Assembly: GCF_001280845.1 (NCBI RefSeq) | Contig: NZ_LGHP01000001.1 | Location: forward strand, 739,905-803,904 | Length of the DNA stretch: 64,000 nt | Origin: Bacillus sp. FJAT-28004 | GTDB taxonomy: Bacteria; Bacillota; Bacilli; Paenibacillales; Paenibacillaceae | Direction of reading: 5' to 3' | Part shown: one piece after another, positions 26,064-34,367 of the stretch | Numbering within the stretch: position 1 is the first letter of the stretch | Layout of the letters: each line of letters starts with the position of its first letter | Program-made: the position numbers and the translations under genes | The notes under the pieces: model-generated | The model's input: the letters and a program-made list of their open reading frames with translations, nothing else | Database searches by the model: none | What the model was told of the DNA's origin: nothing

Positions 26064-26336
26064 TTGTTTAAAACAATGATTGAATTTTGTGCCAGTAATA
26101 TGCATCACGGCACTGATCGTATAATGAACTTATTTGAGCAAAATGATGAATACGAAGTAACCGAATATGGTTGCTTAGGCAACTGCGGCGAATGTTATTT
26201 AAACCCATTCGCGTTAGTTGAAGGTCAAATCGTATCAGCAGAATCGGTAGACGAGCTGTACGATAATATTTTAAAAGCGATTGAGCAGCAAAAGGCAGAT
26301 CAAGATGCGCTGGATAAGCTGCTCGACGATTTGTAA
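26064..26336 (+). CDS. YuzB family protein (DUF1450)
   Basis: About 90 residues. 'IEFCASNMHHGTD' at the N-terminus and 'YGCLGNCGECYLNPFALV' in the middle are the Cys-bearing motifs of the YuzB family; the FALV-x-G strand follows. The three clustered cysteines may bind a metal or an Fe-S cluster, but no role is established. The start is uncertain: TTG at 26064 has the best spacing to AGGTGA, GTG at 26055 has none, and ATG at 26076 would begin exactly at the conserved motif. It is divergent from YutI and convergent with YutJ, as in related genomes. Confidence 0.8.
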   Translation: MFKTMIEFCASNMHHGTDRIMNLFEQNDEYEVTEYGCLGNCGECYLNPFALVEGQIVSAESVDELYDNILKAIEQQKADQDALDKLLDDL

Positions 26337-26345
26337 TCGAATGGA

Positions 26346-27413
26346 CTAGCCGAGGTGGCGCTTAGACCGCCAGAGCACTCCACTCTTAACAAGGCGAGGC
26401 ACACGACCCATGATCGCGGTTCCGCCCATCAAGCCGAAGCCGCTTTTTTTGCCAAGGGAACCGAGAACGCCTTTAAGCTTGATTTTGCCAAGGCGTGGTG
26501 TCTTATCATGCCAGATCGCCTGCAGTACCTCGGCAATTTGCTTGCCTTGGGCACCTGCGGCTTGACCGCTTGGCGATAGCGGCAGCGCCGCACAGTCACC
26601 AACGATAAATACATCGGTATGATCCGGCAATTGATGATATTCATTAATGATAAGTCTGCCTTGATTATCCTTCGGCAATTCCATGCGTTGTACGAGTGGT
26701 ACAGGCTGTATGCCTGCCGTCCATACCGTTACGTCTGTATAAATAGGGGTTGGTGAGTTGCCGTCATACAAAATGCCGCCTTCGACCTTAGTAAGCCCGA
26801 CATGACCGCGCATTTCAACTTGATGTTCTTCGAACCATTCTGCTACAAAGGCTTGAAGCTTGCTTGGGAAAGCAGAAAGCACCTTTGGCCCACGATCCAA
26901 AATACGAATGTTAAGGTCGGGACGACTCTCGCGCAGCTCGGCTGCAACTTCAACACCGCTTAGCCCGCCGCCAACGATGGATATTTGGCCATAAGGTTTA
27001 ACGTCGTTTAGTTGAGCATAAGTTTGTCTAGCAGCGGAGAAGGTCTGAATGCTGGTCGAATATTGCTCAGCGCCTTCAATCCCATGATATTTATCCGTAC
27101 AGCCAAGGCCGATAACAAGCCATTCATATTCAATCGATTCCTGACCCTCGATATGAACAAGCTTCAGCTCCATATCCACATCGGTGACCTCGCCGTAAGC
27201 GAGCGAAATTCTCGGATCAACCGGAAATTTAACGCGAAGCTCCAAGTCGGAAACCGTTCCGGCTGCAAGCGCGTAATATTCCGTCTTCAAGCCTTGAAAA
27301 GGCATGCGGTCAATCAGGACTATGGAAACATCGATTGGCAGCTGTTTTTCCAAGAGCTCGTTAGCTATGGCAAGACCGCCATAACCTCCACCCAAAATAA
27401 TAAGTTTTCTCAT
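26346..27413 (-). CDS. NAD(P)/FAD-dependent oxidoreductase (YutJ, NDH-2-like)
   Basis: 355 residues with two dinucleotide-binding folds: FAD motif 'LIILGGGYGGLAIANEL' at the N-terminus and NAD(P)H motif 'ISIVGGGLSGVEVAAEL' near residue 145. 'DVFIVGDCAALP' is the second FAD motif. It is shorter than true type II NADH dehydrogenases and ends in a basic 'GVLWRSKRHLG' segment that could touch the membrane. It belongs to the YutJ branch, whose electron acceptor is not known. The Fe-S carrier gene nearby suggests a redox or Fe-S connection, which is only context. Confidence 0.88.
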   Translation of the reverse strand: MRKLIILGGGYGGLAIANELLEKQLPIDVSIVLIDRMPFQGLKTEYYALAAGTVSDLELRVKFPVDPRISLAYGEVTDVDMELKLVHIEGQESIEYEWLVIGLGCTDKYHGIEGAEQYSTSIQTFSAARQTYAQLNDVKPYGQISIVGGGLSGVEVAAELRESRPDLNIRILDRGPKVLSAFPSKLQAFVAEWFEEHQVEMRGHVGLTKVEGGILYDGNSPTPIYTDVTVWTAGIQPVPLVQRMELPKDNQGRLIINEYHQLPDHTDVFIVGDCAALPLSPSGQAAGAQGKQIAEVLQAIWHDKTPRLGKIKLKGVLGSLGKKSGFGLMGGTAIMGRVPRLVKSGVLWRSKRHLG

Positions 27414-27475
27414 ATGATTTCCAACTCCACGCTTCTTGATGATGATCTATTTTGTGCTATCGTGTTGTAGATTAC

Positions 27476-28579
27476 TCACTCGTAAACTTTAATTTCGTTG
27501 TAGAACGTATCGCGCTCAACTGGAATCCGTCCTGCACCCTTAATCAGCCAAATGAGGTCCTCGCGTGTGATGCCTTCAGGAGTTAGGGCACCTGCAGCAT
27601 GGCTAATTTTTTCCTTCACGATCGTGCCATGCGCATCGGATGCGCCCATCGTCAATGCCACTTGTGTAAGCTGTACGCCAATGTTAATAAAGTAAGCTTT
27701 AATATGCTGGAAGTTGTCTAACATCAAACGGCTGATTGCAATCGTCTTAAGATCCTCAAAAGCGGAATTGCGTCTGCGAATGCCAGCTCTTGGATTAATC
27801 GGCTGCATGGAAAGCGGAATAAATACCTGGAAGCCGTTCGTTTCATCTTGAAGATCACGAATATGCATCATATGGCGGATGCGATCTTCTTTGGTTTCAA
27901 TTGAACCATATAGCATCGTTGTGTGCGTGCGCAGGCCAAGCTCGTGAGCTGTTCGGTGGACCTGCAAATATTGGGTAACATCGGCTTTATCCACACGCAT
28001 TTTTTTGCGGTAATGATCAGATAATATTTCAGCGCCTCCGCCTGTAAGTGACTTCAGGCCTGCTTTCATCAGCTCCTCAAGCACCTCGCGGTAAGTTAAG
28101 CCGCTGATCCGAGAGAAGAAGTCGATCTCCGCTGCGGTATAAGCTTTAAGGGTAACTTCGGGATAACGTTCGTTCAATGCTTTCAGAGAGTCCACATAGT
28201 ATTGGAATGGAACATTCGGATTATGACCGCCTACGATATGAAATTCTCGAACGCCTGGGTGGAAATGCTGCTCCACATATTCAATCATTTGCGGGCCGCT
28301 AAGCGTGTAGGAGCCTTCTTCGCCTTCATCCTTACGGAAGTTGCAAAATGCACAATGGGCTTCACATACGTTCGTAAAATAAAGACTCATGTTCTCGATA
28401 AAATAAACCTTTTTGCCATTTTTGCGCATGGCAACTTCATTCGCAAGCTGTCCAATTGTAAGCAGGTCATCTGATTGATATAAGAAAACACCATCTTCAA
28501 GCGTTAAACGCTGCCCATGACGCACTTTTTCAATAATGTGCTGCATCTTTGAATCCTCTGTCGGTATTATAACGTTCAT
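27476..28579 (-). CDS. mqnE: Aminofutalosine synthase MqnE (radical SAM)
   Basis: 367 residues. The radical SAM cluster is C72-x3-C76-x2-C79 in 'NVCEAHCAFC'. Other MqnE landmarks are 'GSYTLS', 'GGGAEIL' and 'MGASDAHGTIVKEKI'; the last separates MqnE from the related cyclic dehypoxanthine futalosine synthase MqnC. The enzyme joins 3-(1-carboxyvinyloxy)benzoate to SAM-derived adenosine in the futalosine route to menaquinone. No other mqn gene is in the window. GGGAGG lies upstream of the ATG. It lies 62 bases upstream of yutJ in the same direction, so the two may be cotranscribed. Confidence 0.88.
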   Translation of the reverse strand: MNVIIPTEDSKMQHIIEKVRHGQRLTLEDGVFLYQSDDLLTIGQLANEVAMRKNGKKVYFIENMSLYFTNVCEAHCAFCNFRKDEGEEGSYTLSGPQMIEYVEQHFHPGVREFHIVGGHNPNVPFQYYVDSLKALNERYPEVTLKAYTAAEIDFFSRISGLTYREVLEELMKAGLKSLTGGGAEILSDHYRKKMRVDKADVTQYLQVHRTAHELGLRTHTTMLYGSIETKEDRIRHMMHIRDLQDETNGFQVFIPLSMQPINPRAGIRRRNSAFEDLKTIAISRLMLDNFQHIKAYFINIGVQLTQVALTMGASDAHGTIVKEKISHAAGALTPEGITREDLIWLIKGAGRIPVERDTFYNEIKVYE

Positions 28580-28736
28580 GGCTAAGCCTCCCTGATTTAA
28601 GTAGATTGTGAAAAAAATAACTTTCTTTTCCGATTAAAGAAGCTGTAACTATTATAAACCTCATACGTAACAGGGGCAATAAGAAAAGTAATGGGAATGG
28701 GATGAATTGTAAAAAATGTTTGTAGGCATGCTTCTA

Positions 28737-28765
28737 TTGAGCAACTGAACAAAGTGGAGTATACT
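28737..28765 (+). promoter_or_regulatory. SigA-type promoter for the HesB/ErpA-like gene
   Basis: TTGAGC (28737-28742) and TATACT (28760-28765) with a 17-base spacer, 65 bases before the ATG. Confidence 0.6.
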
Positions 28766-28830
28766 ACAAATAAGTAAGTGAACAGCAAACAGCAATTGAA
28801 ATGAATTATGGATAAACGGAGGGATGTAGC

Positions 28831-29193
28831 ATGATCACAATTAGTGATACAGCATCTGACAAAATAAAAGAAATGCTTGCTGAAGAGGGCGGACCCGAGC
28901 TGTTTTTGCGTATTGGCGTAAAAGAAGGCGGCTGCAGTGGTTTCTCTTATGGCATGGGCTTTGACGATGAAGAGCATGAAGGCGATAAAGCTCTTGATAT
29001 GGAAGGTCTTAAGGTAGTTGTAGATGGCGACAGCATCAAATACTTAAACGGTCTCGTCATCGATTTCAAGGAATCGGCAATGGGCGGCGGCTTTACGATT
29101 GAGAACCCTAATGCAAGTGCAACTTGTGGCTGTGGTTCGTCGTTCCGCACGGCGAAAGATGCAGGTAAACCAGCTGCAGCAGGCGAGTGCTAA
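28831..29193 (+). CDS. A-type Fe-S carrier (ErpA/HesB family, YutM-like)
   Basis: 120 residues with the conserved cysteines of A-type carriers: C35 in 'GGCSGFSY' and C99-G-C101 in 'TCGCGSSF'. It accepts a [2Fe-2S] or [4Fe-4S] cluster and passes it to apo-enzymes such as radical SAM proteins. A short extension after residue 105 is not part of the core. It is monocistronic, with its own promoter and terminator, and lies near the NifU-type carrier, so two late-acting Fe-S factors are found within 3.5 kb. Confidence 0.92.
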   Translation: MITISDTASDKIKEMLAEEGGPELFLRIGVKEGGCSGFSYGMGFDDEEHEGDKALDMEGLKVVVDGDSIKYLNGLVIDFKESAMGGGFTIENPNASATCGCGSSFRTAKDAGKPAAAGEC

Positions 29194-29211
29194 TAACTAG
29201 CGATGTATGGT

Positions 29212-29262
29212 ATCTTCCGAAATGCGTATGAACTTCATACGCTTTCCGGAAGTTTTTTTTGT
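29212..29262 (+). terminator. Terminator of the HesB/ErpA-like gene
   Basis: CTTCCG and GCGTATGA pair with TCATACGC and CGGAAG, followed by eight T residues. Confidence 0.9.
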
Positions 29263-29314
29263 TGTCGGTTTGGCTTTAAGTCTATAAATCGATCATCTTG
29301 GGGGATAACAGCGC

Positions 29315-29704
29315 ATGAAATTTATTCGTGATTATAGACAGTTTATTGAGGTAGGTTGTACATCATGCAATAGAAAGCATACGGTTCAAACAGATAACTA
29401 TACGATTTCCTCACAAGGCTACACATTCCATTCACCGATCAAGTGTTCTTGTGGTCATATGGCGAGTATTGCTGAAAAAGACAAGAGAACATGGACAATA
29501 AAAACCGAAAAAAATGAATTGATGAAAAGAAATAAAGCAACGACCATTAAATTAATGCTAGTGATTGGTTTTACCATCGTATTTTTTGCAGGCGAAATGT
29601 TCTTTGTGCTGAACAAACAAGAAGCGGAGCAGAAAAGCGCTCAGCATGAAGCTGAAAAAGAAACATCAAGCCTATTTGCTAATCATGAGAACTTCGAATA
29701 TTAA
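29315..29704 (+). CDS. Zinc-ribbon protein with one membrane helix, unknown function
   Basis: 129 residues that I do not recognise as a named family. The N-terminal third contains 'VGCTSCNRKH' and 'IKCSCGHM', two C-x2-C / C-x-C pairs that would form a zinc ribbon. Residues about 88-108 are a membrane helix, and the remainder is a charged Glu/Lys/Ala tail likely to be outside the cell if the ribbon is cytoplasmic. GGGGGATAAC precedes the ATG. It stands alone before a 470-base gap. Confidence 0.6.
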   Translation: MKFIRDYRQFIEVGCTSCNRKHTVQTDNYTISSQGYTFHSPIKCSCGHMASIAEKDKRTWTIKTEKNELMKRNKATTIKLMLVIGFTIVFFAGEMFFVLNKQEAEQKSAQHEAEKETSSLFANHENFEY

Positions 29705-30040
29705 ACGGATGAACGCGGTCATCAAAAAAAAAATTTGAAACAAGTATAAGGTTATCAAAAATTGTGCATATTAGATTTGACGGTGTGAAGAGAGGTGTGG
29801 TTCCATTGGACCATTTGGTGCTAGGGCTACAGGAGGAACTTATTTAATCACTTAGCTTTTATGAAAGCGAGGGGTTGTGTCGCAGAGCATATCTGAACAC
29901 ACACGCTTACAACAATCCATTAAAACGGAATGTGTACAAGCGGTGCCCAAGTAATCTTAACAATGTGAAGTGTTAGATGTGAAGAGACTCGAACGATCAA
30001 ACACCGTCGAAAGAGGAGCCTGTAACAGGGCTCCTTTTTT
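29705..30040 (+). other. Gene-free region ending in a terminator; possible small RNA
   Basis: No convincing gene is present. The stretch contains several local inverted repeats, for example around 29876-29902 where GTTGTGT and CAGA pair with TCTG and ACACAC, and ends in a GGAGCC/GGCTCC hairpin plus T tract. A terminator 300 bases from the nearest upstream gene implies a transcript here. It does not match tmRNA, RNase P RNA, SRP RNA or a T-box by eye. Confidence 0.35.
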
Positions 30041-30042
30041 CT
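30012..30042 (+). terminator. Intrinsic terminator of an unassigned transcript
   Basis: GAGGAGCCTG-taa-CAGGGCTCC followed by six T residues, 308 bases after the nearest upstream stop codon. Confidence 0.8.
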
Positions 30043-30094
30043 ATGCCAAAATAACGAAACATTCTAGTGCTATGACCGTTTGGATGGTTATAAT

Positions 30095-30139
30095 TCAGGG
30101 AATTCCCTGACATACAAAGCATCAGCATAGCTTTATAAT
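30095..30139 (+). promoter_or_regulatory. NreC-like palindrome and promoter of the GAF/NarL/PAS-kinase operon
   Basis: TCAGGGAATTCCCTGA (30095-30110) is a perfect 16-bp palindrome with GGG-N4-CCC at its core. TATAAT (30134-30139) lies downstream, which places the palindrome centre near -43, next to the missing -35. The remembered staphylococcal NreC site is TAGGG-N4-CCCTA, differing only at the outer bases. It suggests the operon activates itself. Confidence 0.6.
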
Positions 30140-30181
30140 AAAGTTCAAAGATTGCTTGTATTTCCTGAAGGAGGAATGAGG

Positions 30182-30613
30182 ATGAAGACGATAGAAGCGG
30201 AAATCGCTGCTTACATCGAGCGATTGAAGAGGGAGACAGGCAGCGATTTCGCTATACTCGGCTTGATCGATACGGGCAAACGTAAGCTGCGCTGGTCGAA
30301 GGCGTCAGGCAGTATAAGTGAGCGCACACCTCTTGTTGAGCAGAAGTCGACAGCGGGTTTGTCTGGTACCGCGATACGCTCTGGCAGAACCGCAAGCACG
30401 AGTGCGGCAATGACCGATACGGTGCGGTTCAAGCTTGGAGAGCCGATTCTTTTGACGGAGCAACTGCGAATTGCTGCGAGTGTGCCTATCGTAACACGAA
30501 AAGGCATTTGTGGCGTGCTGCTGATAGGAAGACGCTCCGAACAAATTTATGTTGCAGATGAGCTTGAGAAAGCCTCGCACATCACAGTAGAGCTGGCATC
30601 GATGCTTGTTTAG
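30182..30613 (+). CDS. GAF-domain protein (NreA-like)
   Basis: 143 residues forming a single GAF domain: 'DFAILGLIDTGKRKLRW' and 'LRIAASVPIVTRKGICGVLLIGRR' are its central strands. It has no output domain. A single-GAF protein of this size next to a NarL-type regulator and a HisKA_3 kinase matches NreA, the nitrate receptor that modulates NreB in staphylococci. Whether it binds nitrate here is unknown. The ATG at 30182 has GGAGG seven bases upstream. The regulator gene begins 119 bases downstream. Confidence 0.75.
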   Translation: MKTIEAEIAAYIERLKRETGSDFAILGLIDTGKRKLRWSKASGSISERTPLVEQKSTAGLSGTAIRSGRTASTSAAMTDTVRFKLGEPILLTEQLRIAASVPIVTRKGICGVLLIGRRSEQIYVADELEKASHITVELASMLV

Positions 30614-30732
30614 CGATGGATTTTTTTGACTGCAAATGCCATTCGCAGATTAATGTAAGCTATAATAGTTAAGATAAGATAAATGTTGGAATCATATAGA
30701 ACTCTGAATCATTACAGCGAGGGGAGAACAAG

Positions 30733-31389
30733 ATGATTAAGCTGCTTATTTGTGATGATCATGCAATGGTCAGATCGGGTTTAGCGATGCTGCTGCACGG
30801 CAAGCATGACATCGAGGTTGTGGGCGAAGCCTCGGAAGGGGACGAGGCGATTCAGATGGCACAGCAATTAGTGCCGGATGTCGTATTGATGGACCTGAGT
30901 ATGCCGCATGGCAAAGACGGCATGACAGCAACGACGGAGCTGAAGAAGTTGCTTCCTGAGACGGCTGTTCTTATTCTGACGATGCATGACGATGACGAAT
31001 ATTTGTTCCGAGCGATTCATATCGGAGCATCAGGCTATATTTTGAAAAATGCGCCTCATGATGAGCTCATAACGGCTATCCAGTCGGTAGCGCAAGGAAA
31101 TGCATATCTCTATCCGACCGCTACAAAGCGGCTAATGAGCGAATACCTTGTCAAGCTGAAGCAAGGCGGAGAGGATAACAGCCCTTATAACACGCTATCT
31201 GAGCGTGAAAAGGAAATACTGGGCTGGATCGCCAAAGGGTATTCGAATAAGGAAATAGCGGAAAGTTTAATTATAAGCGTAAAGACTGTTGAGACCCACA
31301 AAAGCCATGTCATGGATAAGCTCGGGCTTAGAACGAGGCCGGAGCTCATTAAGTTTGCGCTTGAGAAGGGACTGCTGCATTTTGATTAA
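30733..31389 (+). CDS. NarL/FixJ-family response regulator (NreC/DegU-like)
   Basis: 218 residues: receiver domain with D8-D9, phospho-acceptor D54 in 'VVLMDLSMP' and Lys in 'YILKNAP', followed by a LuxR-type helix-turn-helix 'LSEREKEILGWIAKGYSNKEIA' and 'VSVKTVETHKSHVMDKL'-like recognition helix. AGGGGAG precedes the ATG. It is the probable ligand of the palindrome at 30095. The kinase gene begins at or just after its stop, so kinase and regulator are translationally linked. Confidence 0.92.
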   Translation: MIKLLICDDHAMVRSGLAMLLHGKHDIEVVGEASEGDEAIQMAQQLVPDVVLMDLSMPHGKDGMTATTELKKLLPETAVLILTMHDDDEYLFRAIHIGASGYILKNAPHDELITAIQSVAQGNAYLYPTATKRLMSEYLVKLKQGGEDNSPYNTLSEREKEILGWIAKGYSNKEIAESLIISVKTVETHKSHVMDKLGLRTRPELIKFALEKGLLHFD

Positions 31390-31414
31390 ACATGGCGGTA
31401 ACAACTTTCGGCGT

Positions 31415-32506
31415 ATGATTGGATCAGACGTCGATTATCTTCTTTCTGTACTGGAGGATGAAATTGACGATAAGTCGATGCTTACGCAAGTCAATCAGTC
31501 GCTTAAACAGCTTGCCGATGTGAAGTTTGCTTTGGACGAATCGTCGATCGTTGCGGTAACAGATCAAAAAGGCCGGATTGAGTACGTAAACGATAAGTTT
31601 TGTGAAATATCGAAGTATAGCCGTGAAGAACTCATTGGCAAGGATCATCGGATTATTAATTCCGGATTTCATGGACGTGACTTTTTCCGCAAGCTATGGG
31701 AGGTTATTTCAAGCGGCGAGGTATGGCGAGGCGAAATCAAAAATCGTGCCAAAGATGGCAGCTATTACTGGGTAAACACGACGATCGTCCCCTTCGTTGA
31801 TGAGGCAGGCAACCCTTATCAATATTTGGCCATTCGCAGCGAAGTGACGCAAAGAAAGCGGGCCGAGCAAGAGCTGAAGGAAATGATGGTTAAGGTTATC
31901 GAGATTCAAGAGGAAGAGCGAAAACGAATTTCGAGAGAGCTGCACGACGGAATTGGTCAAAGCCTCTTTTCGTTGCTTATTCGGCTTGACCGCTTAATCG
32001 GCGATCACGATGACATCGCTGAGCTAGGTGCGCTTCGCAGTGACGTATCCGGTGTGATGGAGGATATCCGAGGTCTCGCTTGGGAGCTGAGGCCTTCTGT
32101 ACTCGATGATCTAGGCGTCGTTCCAGCAATAAGAACCTATGTGGATAATTATTCGCAGCATTTTGGCATTCGAGTGACGCTCACATGCCATTTAAAGAGC
32201 AGGCTGGGCATTATGAAGGAAACAGCTATTTATCGTGTCATTCAAGAAGCGTTAACGAATATTGCGAAGTATGCGGATGTGGGTGAGGCTGAGGTTGCGG
32301 TTGAGGAGCGAGAGGAAGAGGTCGTCGTTAGCGTAACGGATCATGGGCTCGGTTTTAGTCCTGATCGCATCGGTCACGGTGTTGGCTTATTCAGCATGGA
32401 GGAGAGAGCTCGCAGCATCGGCGGATATTTGGACATTGTTTCGGAGCCTGGCAAGGGAGCAAAGGTGCGGTTTATTGTTCCCAAAGAGAAGAAAACGGAA
32501 GGATAA
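31415..32506 (+). CDS. PAS-domain sensor histidine kinase (NreB/DegS-like)
   Basis: About 363 residues, soluble. Order: short helical N-terminus, PAS domain (about 40-155, 'IVAVTDQKGRIEYVNDKFCE'), PAC segment, dimerisation helix with 'RISRELHDGIGQSL' (HisKA_3 phospho-His in 'LHDG') and ATPase domain 'RVIQEALTNIAKYA', 'VTDHGLGF'. No membrane helix, so the signal is cytoplasmic. Only one cysteine lies in the PAS domain, so the four-Cys oxygen-sensing cluster of staphylococcal NreB cannot form. The start is uncertain: a TTG at 31382 overlapping the regulator stop is in frame, and the ATG at 31415 has only a weak ribosome site. Confidence 0.88.
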   Translation: MIGSDVDYLLSVLEDEIDDKSMLTQVNQSLKQLADVKFALDESSIVAVTDQKGRIEYVNDKFCEISKYSREELIGKDHRIINSGFHGRDFFRKLWEVISSGEVWRGEIKNRAKDGSYYWVNTTIVPFVDEAGNPYQYLAIRSEVTQRKRAEQELKEMMVKVIEIQEEERKRISRELHDGIGQSLFSLLIRLDRLIGDHDDIAELGALRSDVSGVMEDIRGLAWELRPSVLDDLGVVPAIRTYVDNYSQHFGIRVTLTCHLKSRLGIMKETAIYRVIQEALTNIAKYADVGEAEVAVEEREEEVVVSVTDHGLGFSPDRIGHGVGLFSMEERARSIGGYLDIVSEPGKGAKVRFIVPKEKKTEG

Positions 32507-32531
32507 GGCGTAAACCTATAGGAGGAACTTC

Positions 32532-33272
32532 ATGTATCGCATTTTCATCATAGAGGACGACGATAAGATTGCTTCAATTCTCAAAAAAAATATGGATAAA
32601 TACGGATTTGAAGCAGCCGTTGTTACACAGTTTCGTGAAATTATGCCGGAGCTGGAGACTTATGATCCGCATTTAGTTCTGCTCGATATTAATTTACCTT
32701 ATTATGATGGTTATTATTGGTGCAGGCAAATTCGAACTCGTTCAAGTATCCCTATTATTTTTATCTCTGCCCGCGCAGGTGAAATGGATCAGGTCATGGC
32801 CATTGAGAACGGCGGCGATGACTATATTACGAAACCTATTCATTTGGATTTATTAATGGCCAAGGTGAAAAGTGTATTAAGGCGAGCATATGGGGAATAC
32901 GCTGCAGCTGGATTTGCATCAGCCGAAACGGGGAATGTTCTGAATTCGGCGGAATTGTCAGCTGGAGCTCTTCGTCTTTATTTGAACCGAAATGAGCTTG
33001 AATGGAGAGACTGCCGCATTGAGCTGACGAAGAATGAACAGCTGCTGGCCGAATGCTTGATGAAGCGGCAGGGCATGGTCGTATCGCGCGAGCAATTGCT
33101 TGAAGCGCTTTGGGATGACGTGCAATTCGTCGATGATAATACGCTTACCGTCAATGTGACTAGACTTCGGAAAAAGCTGGAGGAGCTTGGGCTCCCTAAA
33201 GCGATCGAAACGGTGCGGGGACAGGGCTATAAGCTGACAATAGCAAATATAGTAGAGGAAACGTCACGATGA
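32532..33272 (+). CDS. OmpR-family response regulator (BceR-like)
   Basis: 246 residues: receiver domain with 'IIEDDDKI' and phospho-acceptor D52 in 'LVLLDINLP', Lys in 'YITKPIHLD', then a winged helix ('LTKNEQLLAECLMKRQG', 'VNVTRLRKKLEELG'). 'YYDGYYWCRQIR' after the phosphorylation site is typical of the BceR/YvcP group that controls peptide-antibiotic ABC transporters. AGGAGGA precedes the ATG. It overlaps the kinase start by 4 bases and stands upstream of the bceAB-like genes. Confidence 0.9.
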   Translation: MYRIFIIEDDDKIASILKKNMDKYGFEAAVVTQFREIMPELETYDPHLVLLDINLPYYDGYYWCRQIRTRSSIPIIFISARAGEMDQVMAIENGGDDYITKPIHLDLLMAKVKSVLRRAYGEYAAAGFASAETGNVLNSAELSAGALRLYLNRNELEWRDCRIELTKNEQLLAECLMKRQGMVVSREQLLEALWDDVQFVDDNTLTVNVTRLRKKLEELGLPKAIETVRGQGYKLTIANIVEETSR

Positions 33273-34366
33273 GAGGTTTATCGCTGGCGTTGTTTTTGCG
33301 TGATCGTCTGCTTTTTGTTTTTATGGTTTGTTTAATTATATTATTGGCGGTCACTTTGCTGCTCCTTGAACGTGAGCGTTACCCCGGATTAGTTGAACTA
33401 GGAACGATTTATTATTTTATAGTCATTGCTTTATTTTTGTTAGGGATCTGGCTGGTCGTTGATTATTTGCGTCAGCGTACTTACTTTAATCAATTGTTAG
33501 ATGCGATTGCACGGTCCGAAGAGCTGCAGGCATCGACAATTGTACAAGCTATTGTTACACAAGAGCAGAAGCTTGTCGCTAAAATGTTGGCGGAGCAAAG
33601 CCGAGCTTATTTGAACGAGCTTGGTAAATACCGAAGGCAGCAGGAGATACATAATCATTTTGTGCTCCAATGGGTGCATCATATGAAGACGCCTGTATCT
33701 GTCATCGATTTGCACGCTCAGGAAGTTTTGCAGCAAACTTCATTCTCGCAGCAGGAACAGCAGCAGCTAGCGCTTAGTATGCAAGAAGAAACAGACCGAA
33801 TGTCGCGGGGACTTGAGATGATGCTGTATACGGCTCGTCTGGATAAGTTTGAAATTGACCTGCATGTCAAGCAGGTTGCGCTGCATGAACTCGTGCGCAC
33901 GGTTATTAATGCGCATAAGAAGCTTTGTATCCGTTATTCCATATTCCCACGTGTCGAGGGAGAAGCCCTAGTTGAGACGGATGAGAAATGGATGACATTT
34001 GTGCTCAATCAGTTCATTAGCAACGCTATCAAATACAGTAAAAACAAAGAAGGCGGCAAGAAACTGCTCTTTCAGTTGGAAGCGTTCAGTGACGGAGGCG
34101 GCAGACTACAGGTGTCCGATGAGGGTATTGGCATCGCACCGCATGATCTGCCACGCATCTTTGATCCCTTCTTCACTGGTGAGAACGGACGTACTGCGGG
34201 CGAGTCTACCGGAATGGGGCTTTATTTGGCTAAGCAGGTATGCAATCGGTTAGGCCATGAGATGTCCGTTTCCTCGGTTCTCGGAGAAAGCACGACGGTC
34301 AGTGTCTCATTTAAACCTCGCGGCATTCATATCATGGGCAGCCAAAGTGACGGGCACTCAGGTTAG
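33269..34366 (+). CDS. Intramembrane-sensing histidine kinase (BceS-like)
   Basis: 365 residues. Two membrane helices (about 14-33 and 46-64) are joined by a very short external loop, the hallmark of intramembrane-sensing kinases, which read the state of a partner ABC transporter instead of a ligand. The H-box is 'LQWVHHMKTPVSVI' (His137), and the ATPase domain has 'FISNAIKYSK', 'DEGIGIAPHDLPRIFDPF' and 'GMGLYLAKQV'. It overlaps the regulator gene by 4 bases. A BceR-like operator and the transporter genes follow. Confidence 0.9.
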   Translation: MRGLSLALFLRDRLLFVFMVCLIILLAVTLLLLERERYPGLVELGTIYYFIVIALFLLGIWLVVDYLRQRTYFNQLLDAIARSEELQASTIVQAIVTQEQKLVAKMLAEQSRAYLNELGKYRRQQEIHNHFVLQWVHHMKTPVSVIDLHAQEVLQQTSFSQQEQQQLALSMQEETDRMSRGLEMMLYTARLDKFEIDLHVKQVALHELVRTVINAHKKLCIRYSIFPRVEGEALVETDEKWMTFVLNQFISNAIKYSKNKEGGKKLLFQLEAFSDGGGRLQVSDEGIGIAPHDLPRIFDPFFTGENGRTAGESTGMGLYLAKQVCNRLGHEMSVSSVLGESTTVSVSFKPRGIHIMGSQSDGHSG

Positions 34367-34367
34367 G

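Noticed and set aside
29879..29956. 25-codon GTG-started ORF (MSQSISEHT...)
   Set aside because: The GAGGGG site lies only 2 bases before the GTG, and nothing else supports translation.
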